Below, in pieces: positions 26,235 to 64,000 of a stretch of DNA of 64,000 bases. Each line of letters begins with the position of its first letter. The first letter of the stretch is position 1. Source of the DNA: Pterobdella sp. o SKG-2022 (lineage: Eukaryota > Annelida > Clitellata > Hirudinida > Piscicolidae); NCBI GenBank assembly GCA_964035795.1, contig OZ038325.1, forward strand, positions 6,371,047 to 6,435,046. The letters are read 5' to 3'. The notes below the pieces were generated by a model, which was not told the DNA's origin, did no database searches, and saw only the letters and a list, made by a program, of their open reading frames with translations. The position numbers and the translations under genes are program-made.

Positions 26235-26240
26235 TGTGTG
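26106..26240. repeat. (TA)n run followed by (TG)n run
   Basis: A TA run at about 26,106-26,142 and a TG run at about 26,161-26,240, separated by GCTTGAAACTTGC. Confidence 0.9.
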
Positions 26241-26603
26241 GGTAGGTGTGTTTTTTTTGTGGTTAAATAATTATGAATATTATCGTTTCCCATAGATCCT
26301 AGAAAAACTTGTTAAAACGCGCGCTTTTTTAAGAGCAGTTGTTCGATATTTTTGTCTTTCCTAATTATAAGTGCGCAAAAGTAGCTATTCTTAATGAAAT
26401 TTGTAACATAAAGTTACACTTCATAGAACCATGCTTTGTTGCATAAAAATTTTTTCCACGTAACGGTTATTTGTGTTGAAAAAATTGACAACATAAATTG
26501 AATTAAGTTCTTTTCTAAACAATCCTAATCAACAATTTTCTGATAAAAATGAAAAAATTTGGATATTAATTTACTGCCTCTAATTCTCTCCACGTTCGCC
26601 ATT

Positions 26604-26609
26604 TTTATT
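26604..26609 (-). terminator. AATAAA polyadenylation signal
   Basis: Reads AATAAA on the minus strand about 155 bases after the TGA stop at 26,766, and is the nearest canonical signal I found downstream of the four-exon gene. Confidence 0.4.
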
Positions 26610-26765
26610 TGACTTAAAGCAAAATACGTTGAATTATTTCAGAGAAAGATGCGTTTGTTCTTCATAAGCATGACGTCTGACTCTTTAACCAAATATAAAA
26701 ATGAAGAATCGTAAAATAAATAATTGAGTTGTAGAAAAATCATTCCCAAAACTATCAGTTAATTA

Positions 26766-28912
<2,147 letters not shown>

Positions 28913-30043
28913 TTTATGTTTTGTTTTATACTTTAGTTACCTTTCTATGGTTACATACATAAAAATTGGATTAGTTAGTATTATTTTAATTATATTATTG
29001 GGTAGATTTATAATTATTTTCAGTACTGAACCAATTCTACTGATTTCTGAAAAATTAAATAAATAACAATGACATAACTTAAATATAATTTTTGAGTTTA
29101 ATAAAACGCACTTAAAAAAAATATATTTCTGAATGCTTTTGTTTCAACTCTTGTGGGTTCCACTTTTAAAAATTTTCTTTTTAAAGGGTCTACTCTAACA
29201 CATGTCTGTTGACATAACAACAAATATTCATAATAAAAATAATAACAAGAGAATCGATTATCATAAATATTTTAAAATGCTGGCAGTCTCGCAACTCAAT
29301 TTCATCGCTTCAACAGTTTATTATGATTGTTTGAAATTAAAAAAAAACAATAATAAAACAAGTTATTTATGAAAAATAAATTTTGGAAATATTATATGCA
29401 CTTTTGAATTTTTTTTTTGTAAATTATGTGCTATAAAACTTTAATAATAATAATATGTATAAGTATTTATAAATAATATATATAGCGCCCTCAGAATCTT
29501 TCAGAGGTGCTCTATGAGCTTACAAGAAAAAAAAGGAGTTTGTAGCAGAAACACTGAGAGAAAAATAAATTTATTTAATTGTGTGCTACGATGATTCTAC
29601 AGGTTCAAGTCATATTTTTTGGAGTTTTCAAATGAGAATGAAGCTAAACTAAACATAAAAAATTTGTAAAATTTATCTTCTATTCTTCATAAAAATGATA
29701 CATTTTTTATCACTTTATTAATTTCAAACACAAACGGAAATACATTTTAAATACCGTGCTATACCAAACGTGAATATTTCCCGATAAAAGTAAAACTAGA
29801 TATCTTTTCAATTTCCAATGGATCTTCATGGAACTAGAAGTTTCAAGTAATGCGGATAGAAAGATAAACAAGGCAAAATTCCCCCCTAAATCACATCAAG
29901 CTAAGTGAATAAAAATAATATGCAGAAAATTTTTGGAAATTAAGAAACCATAAAAAGTTTATGATAATAATAATTAAATCATCATTTTCCTAAAAGCTAA
30001 TGGTGGAAACCCCAATCAGTTGAGCTGTTCAGTGGTGGAACTA
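28913..30043. other. Intergenic region between fucose synthase and the four-exon gene
   Basis: About 1.1 kb of AT-rich DNA without a supported frame. It contains one TATAGCGCCC-type element near 29,481. It must hold the promoter of the four-exon gene; I see no clear TATA or initiator motif. Confidence 0.5.
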
Positions 30044-30044
30044 T

Positions 30045-57086
<27,042 letters not shown>

Positions 57087-57094
57087 CTGTGTGA

Positions 57095-57215
57095 TGGGTG
57101 GTGTAAGTGGTTGGCTGAGGTGGGTGGTAAAGCGGTGTGAAGGTTGACTAGGGTTGTGGTTAAGTGGTGTGAAGGTTGACTGAGGTTGTGCTGGGTAGTG
57201 TGAACGTTGAAAGAG
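57095..57215. repeat. About 32-base GTGTGAAGGTTGACT minisatellite
   Basis: Three imperfect units of AAGTGGTGTGAAGGTTGACT plus a GAGGTTGTG tail. In the receptor sense strand this is an A/C-rich tract directly upstream of the Ig1 exon acceptor at 57,087. Confidence 0.7.
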
Positions 57216-58707
57216 GTGGGTGTTTGAGTGGTGTTTGTGGTTAGTTGAGATAGTAATGTTGGATGAAGTGGTTGGATGGTATTGATGAGCCCTTGTGAGA
57301 TGGTGGGTTTGGAGTTAGGTGGTATTATGACTGGTATATGATGATTAGGGAATATGGGATAACTGTGTGGTATGAGGTTATTGAAAAAAAATGAAATGCT
57401 TGTGAAGAGTAAAGTGGTTTGGTAGAATTAAATAGATAAAAGATGGTTGTGGTGAATGTCAATAGAAGCATTATGGCGTTCAAAAGCATCTGAATTTGAA
57501 CTTTGATGGTTTGAAAAGACTTTTTTCAATAGAAGAATATAAACTTCATGTCGCTAAAATTTCTATAAAACAGTGCTATATTTAGAAAATCTAAAAATAA
57601 TTTTATGGCCTGCTGTTTGCTTTTATAGAACTTAATTGTAGCAAAAATTTTAAAAAGCATTTTGAAAAGAGACCAATTAAATGTGGAGTTATATTTATAT
57701 TGTATTTGATGTGTTTAGCCAAAAATTCTTTTGTTTTTTTTATTTTTATATTTTATTAAATAAATACTCATATTTATATATTTTTTTCTAAATTTCATGT
57801 TTTGTTATCTTTTTTTTAGATATATTTTTAAATCTTATTCATTACCATCCATCAAATCAAATAGAACAAAAAAAATTTCATTATAAAAAATCGAATATAA
57901 AAATATATTTTTTCAAAATTTAAACTTTATATGAAATAATTTCCAAAATTATGAATAATCTTCAATACCAAATTAAAAACATTCCTAGTAATTTGAGAGA
58001 ATTTTTCAAAATGTTGATGGACGTGGTAGAAGGTAGACACGAAAACATCCCATCAATCCAATCAAATCTACTTCATGTTTTTTAAACTTTTTCAAAATAG
58101 TTTTCTTATCATTATTTTTAAAATAATTTTTATTTAATTTTTTTTGTTTTGAATATTTTTGATAATGTTTTTTAAGCTGTTTTCAAAATAAACTATATTT
58201 TTGTAAGCAGTCACTTAAACACTGCAAATTATTTGAACACAAAAAGAATTTCAAAGATTTTGGTTATCAAAGTAACATTATAAAGTACTTTGAAATTCAG
58301 CAGATATTTAGTTTATCGAAAATAGTCTAAAATAGTTTTTAATAATTGAGTTGTCTGATGATTTAATATATAAAATGAAATTCAAAACTATTAATAACAT
58401 TTTTAATAAATTCAAATTAATTCATTTGAAAAAATTTTTAAATAAATAATTGAAATTTATTTTTTGAATAAAATATGGAACATTTTTTTGCTAAAGACTG
58501 CTTTCTTCTGTAGTTAATGGCTTCCATACAACAAAATATAACCCAAAACAACTGAAAAATAAATCGATTTTTTGAAATCCATTTATTTTTCATTAAACTT
58601 TCAATTTTATTTATCTAGTTTCAAATTGTATTATTTTTTCTCACATACGTTTTACTATTTTTTAAAAACTTTCATGTTTCGTTTGAGATTTTCTATTTTT
58701 CTTGCAG

Positions 58708-58850
58708 ATTTATTTGGGGCTCGTGTGAAACTGGTATTTTTCATGGCATCGGCTTATTTCAGCGCTGCAATTAGTCCCGATGAGCATTGCCATCAAAGCG
58801 AGCGTTTTCAAATTGAATTGAGTTCTTTAGGGAAAAAAGTTTATTTTTAA
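58708..58850 (+). CDS. Possible plus-strand exon, weak similarity to GT22 mannosyltransferases
   Basis: A textbook acceptor (TTCTATTTTTCTTGCAG) opens a 47-codon frame ending at TAA: ARVKLVFFMASAYFSAAISP then DEHCHQSERFQ. A hydrophobic stretch followed by PDEHxxQSE resembles the first membrane segment and PDExxQ..E loop of GPI mannosyltransferases such as PIGB or PIGZ, which act in the ER. No good donor and no partner exon was found, and the downstream half lacks family motifs. It may be a chance frame or an old fragment. Confidence 0.25.
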
Positions 58851-59563
58851 AATATATTTCTAAATTAGAAACTATTTTGGTTTTGGAATCGAATTGAAAA
58901 GTTTTTTTTGAATGAATTTTTGAATTTATGTTAACTTTTTAATGAATTTTTTATCAAACTAAGTTCTTTTGGAATTTTTTCTTTGTTTTCAAACTTCAAA
59001 ACATTTCTTTTTCAAATGAAAAGTCCGAATTAGCTTTTTTTATAGAGAAACCATTACTTCGCTGAATCGAAATAACTAAATTAGCAGCAATAGGTTTTGG
59101 AAAATTTTGAAAAAATTGTTCTTAGATTCTCAAAAGCATAGGTCAAAATTGGTACTTCTTTCTCAATTAAAAGTGAGTTTTGTTGGTGAAAACTTTTTTT
59201 TGAATTTTATGAAATTTGAATTTAAGTTGATGAAATATAATAATCTTAATCTCATAACTGATGAAAAAAAATTGCTGACGTAATAAACTTAATTAAAACA
59301 ATCCTTGAAGCAAAATTTAAATTTATTTTAAATCAATAATTGATAAACTTTTTAAAAATCAAAAAAATAAAACAAAATTGCGAGATTTTTGGAACTTATA
59401 TTGCAGGATTTTAGTCAAAATAAAAAACTAATGCGGGTAAAATAAACACCAAAGAACTGCAAACTACATAGACAAACAAAAAAAGATCTTAACGCATGCA
59501 AAGAACTAAAATGTCGCTGATAAAAGGAGAAATTTGGTCGATAAAATGTGATGTTTATGTTGT

Positions 59564-59582
59564 CAAGATGGCGTTTGCAGCC
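59564..59582 (+). promoter_or_regulatory. YY1-like CAAGATGGCG with possible mini first exon
   Basis: CAAGATGGCG matches the YY1 core that often overlaps start codons in animal promoters. The ATG at 59,568 begins five codons (MAFAA) followed directly by a GTAAGC donor at 59,583. No downstream exon could be assigned. Confidence 0.25.
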
Positions 59583-59817
59583 GTAAGCTTATGACAAAAA
59601 TTTTTATAATTTACTTTTACACCATTTTCATTTTCCTTTTTACGACACTTTGCGAAGTTTTTCTTGATTTTTTTTTTATATTTTTTTAAGAATTTTTCAG
59701 AATTTTTGAAAAAATTAATTTATTTAATACTTTAAATTTTTTTCATTGAAAAAGATTTTTGCTAGAAATTTATTGAACATCTTGATTTTGAATTTTTGCG
59801 ATAATTTGATGAAATAA

Positions 59818-60068
59818 TCATTATCATCATCATCGTTATTATCATCATCATCGTTATTATCATCATCATCGTTATTATCATCATCATCGTTATTATCATC
59901 ATCATCGTTATTATCATCATCATCGTTATTATCATCATCATCGTTATTATCATCATCATCGTTATTATCATCATCATCGTTATTATCATCATCATCGTTA
60001 TTATCATCATCATCGTTATTATCATCATCATCGTTATTATCATCATCATCGTTATTATCATCATCATC
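59818..60068. repeat. 18-base TCGTTATTATCATCATCA minisatellite
   Basis: About thirteen near-perfect 18-base units. The minus-strand MMMIIT repeat frame is an artefact. Confidence 0.95.
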
Positions 60069-60483
60069 TCCATTTTCACCAATTTTTGTTTTTCCATCAA
60101 CTTTTTCTCATCGAACAACAAAATAAACAAAATTAACAAAAAAAAATAAAAAATAAAAAAAAACAAATTGCAATGATTAAATTCGAAAGGCCACAAAGCT
60201 AAATTCCGCGAGATGCAATTACAGCCAAAATTTAAGTTCACTTTTAGAAATAAAAATATAATTTTAAACTTTAATCCCATTTTTTTGGCTTTTGTCACGA
60301 ACAATTGCACACGTACCCATGGAGACCTTCACAAAACTTTATTTCAAAAAATTTTAGAATGATCTTATTATTTTAAATTAAATGTCTAGAAACTTCTAAA
60401 AACATCCATTTAAATCGACATTTATTCAAAACATCATAACGGACCCTCACACTCCTTTGAAACGTGCATTGTGGACCTGCCTC

Positions 60484-60750
<267 letters not shown>

Positions 60751-61986
60751 AAGTCCTAATGAGCACGAGAAGAGCTAATCGCATCTCAAGAATTCTCACA
60801 CGCCTTCCTAATGACTTTTAATCCTTTAACTAGCAACATTCTCTGCTACTTAGTTTCTTGTATTCATGTTGTATCAAACTTTATTGAGTAATATTACTTA
60901 ATGGTTTTATGGAAACTTCCGTGGATATGGTTTTTTATAGCTTGTGCCATTTTATTCATATAATTCCATTCAGATCATTTATCAATAGTTCAGTTTCTAG
61001 GGTGATTATAAGTGGAAGTTTTTCCATTTTATGAATTAATTTAAATTAGTTTATTTGAATAAAATAATATACAAAACTAAATTTAACCTATTAGCCATTG
61101 TGGCTCTATCAATCTGTCCATCTCTCACACATTCATCCAAGTTGTAGCATTACGTTGTATTAGATTCCAAAGAAGTTTTGTCATTTTATTGTTGAATATT
61201 TATTTTCTTTGGTAAACAATTATTTTTTATGAAGTAATTTCATGGAAAAGGAGCAACTTGGGTAGAGTTTCTATTAAAGTACTCTTTTATTGCGCAGTTT
61301 GGAGGCGCAAAAGGCAATATAACTAGGAAGAGAAAGAAAAATAAGAATTAATACATGTTGACGTTGCATAGAGTCTATCAATGCATTCGGTAGCAAATGA
61401 CGGTTTTTTGATGCAATTGTGCGTTTGAAGAAGAAGAGAATGAATGATGACCGAAAGGGGAATGGTTAGAAAGGGGAACAAAAAGTTGAAGGAAAAAAAA
61501 GAGAAAGTGAAAATAAGAAAACAAAACTTGTTAATAAAAACAAAAAAGTAAGAAAAAGGTAAAACAAAAAAAACAAAAAATAATTTTTTAGAAATATTTT
61601 TGAAAAAAAGAAAAAAAGAATATTTTAAGCTAATTAATTATTGAAAAAAAATTTCACAATTTCAAAGTTTGGAACTTTTTTCATTAAAAGCTATTTAAAG
61701 TTCTCTTCTCAACTTTCCTGAAACAGATTTTTCGAGATTTACTTTTGGAAAAATTTTCTCTTGAGAAATTACCTGAAAGCTTTCGAAAAAGCTTGAAAAT
61801 TGAGAAAAATGGTGTTTTTGGCGGAAGACATATTGAGAGAATCAAGTCTCGATGAGAAGAACAAAAAACTCAAAATTTTTCACCTTATTCATGAAATAAA
61901 TCATCATTAGTTTTTTACCATCATTATCATTATCATCATCATCATTAGCATCGTCACCATCATCATCACCACCATTCCCATCACCC

Positions 61987-62472
<486 letters not shown>

Positions 62473-64000
62473 GTTTTTTACTATCATTATCATCATGACC
62501 ATTATCCTCCTCGGCGTCATTAGCATTATTATCATTATTATTATCATTAATTATGAGTGTAATCAACAAAACTGTTGAGAATGTACAAAAAGATCAAAAA
62601 CCTATTAATTAATGTCCATTTAATTGGATGAAAGTCCAGCGTACAACGAAGATTGGAAACTTGGGCCAGATCTTTATGCTAGCAATAAAATAACTACGCA
62701 ATAAAAAGAACTGTAACATAATTATTTTTTTTCATTGTTTTTTTTAATTTTTCTTTTGAATATTTCTTTGTTATTTTTTTTACTTAGAAAAACAAGCTGG
62801 CAATATATTCAATCCTAACTTTAAAAATTCTTACACTTCATCTTTCATAATTCCTTTCCATAGTTATTGTCATCACTATTTTTTCAATCTATTCTTATTT
62901 CGTTTTTATTTTTATTTTATTTTGATTAATATTCTAGTTTAATTTTTTTTTTTGAAAAATTCTTTTTATTTTCAATTAAATCAATTTTATCTAGTTTTTT
63001 TATATTAATATAATTTTTATTTTAGTTATTATTATTTTATCATTATTTATATTGTTTTTATTGTAGTGGAGAGTGAGGTGCCTTAGAGAGCTGTCAACAA
63101 ACGTGGATTTTACACTTTTTATGCGCTAGACTTTGACTTATTTCACTCTATTTTTTTTTTTATTACCATTATTTTTTTTTTTCATTTTTTTTTTATTTTT
63201 TTTTTTCATTTTTAGCAAGTTTTATACCTGTTTTTTTTGTGTTGTGTCACTTAGTATCATTTTTTTCCATTGCAAGTAAGGTTTCATTATGCATTTCATT
63301 GTTTTTAATACATTGTTTCAAAGTATGAAAAAAAAAAGTTCTCCATTTAACGTTTACTTTTAAAATTCAACCAACAGTAATGTTCTTTTTTTACTTTCCA
63401 ATTAAATATTTTTAATTGCAATAAAAGAACTTTAATTATTAGCTCTTAAACATTCATTAGGGTTTCCATTTATTAATTTTTTTTTTATATTTTTATTGCA
63501 GTCAATTCAATAATTTCGCCATCAAACGTCATAAAAACAAGAGAAAACTACAAATGTAACTACATGTACAACTCTGCTAAAAATAACTGGAATCACAAAA
63601 CCCCTTCAAATATTATTATTGCCAATACGCTTGTACTCATTAAAAGTTTTTTTTTTTTGAAAATAAATGCAGCTTAAGAAATAATTTTTTGACGTGTAAA
63701 ATTAAAAGTTTTTGAGTGAAAATGCATGAATTTGCAAAGATCTTCAAAATTTTACACCAAACATATGTAAACGTAAATATGAATAAACTAAGTATAGCTC
63801 TAAAAGAAATGGAATAGTGAATCACAATGAAATCTGTGAACTAAAGGTGGTTAAAACAATCAAGAAATACTTTGAATTAGCTCAAAACGCAAAACTGAAA
63901 ATATAGCATAAAAACTTGCTTTTAAAATCTAGGATTTTCTGACTATTTTTCAAAGCATTTTGAGTTGATAACAATATTTAAAAGTTATTCAAGACCAATG

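Larger units (their letters stand above)
23696..26603. other. Intergenic region
   Basis: 5' flank of the large gene and 3' flank of the four-exon gene. AT-rich with no supported frame. It holds a CACACATCC minisatellite near 25.5 kb, C/A-rich DNA to 25.77 kb, and TA and TG runs at 26.1-26.24 kb. Confidence 0.6.

Noticed and set aside
59762..60310. Minus-strand frame with hydrophobic start and MMMIIT repeats
   Set aside because: The body is the 18-base minisatellite; the AT-rich hydrophobic start is typical of noncoding DNA here and no donor or acceptor fits the receptor phase.

Overview
The window is AT-rich nuclear DNA of an animal. The genes are split by introns with mostly GT..AG ends. 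They encode GDP-L-fucose synthase and an immunoglobulin/fibronectin-III receptor, which are metazoan in character. Long tri- and tetranucleotide microsatellites, Asn-, Thr- and His-rich low-complexity coding sequence and many minisatellites suggest a lophotrochozoan invertebrate, possibly leech-like. That placement is inference. I saw no prokaryotic gene, CRISPR array, rRNA or transposase/reverse-transcriptase frame.

Every gene I can support reads from the minus strand, so transcription runs right to left. Left edge (1-2276): exons of a Gln/His- then Thr/His/Asn-rich protein whose 3' end leaves the window. 2.3-12.5 kb: no recognisable gene, several tandem repeats. 12.5-15.7 kb: an acidic, Asn-rich protein, probably with a short 5' exon at 15.7 kb. 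17.0 kb: a near-palindromic RFX X-box motif. 18.3-23.7 kb: a large Lys-, Cys/Pro- and HQPT-repeat protein of unknown function, with a 58-base intron and a well placed poly(A) signal. 26.8-28.9 kb: a complete four-exon gene for a 272-residue protein I do not recognise. 30.0-33.7 kb: a complete ten-exon GDP-L-fucose synthase gene (318 residues). 35.3-57.1 kb: fourteen exons of a single-pass receptor with four Ig and two FN3 domains, a transmembrane helix and a Tyr-containing tail; its architecture and Ig motifs best fit the Ihog/CDO/BOC family, and its signal-peptide exon was not found. 57.1-64 kb: microsatellites and one possible plus-strand exon.

Exons were joined by reading phase, and every internal junction proposed for the fucose synthase, the four-exon gene and the receptor is phase-consistent. 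GDP-fucose synthase supplies the donor for fucosylation of surface and secreted proteins; the receptor would be a cell-surface protein. Nothing shows that neighbouring genes work together.

The most interesting signal is structural. Several introns begin with G/T-rich sequence and/or end with A/C-rich sequence in the sense strand. In one receptor intron (41,348-43,338) the two ends contain nested complementary 9-base blocks that could pair and bring the splice sites together. An intron with a normal polypyrimidine tract (36,803-37,450) lacks this arrangement.
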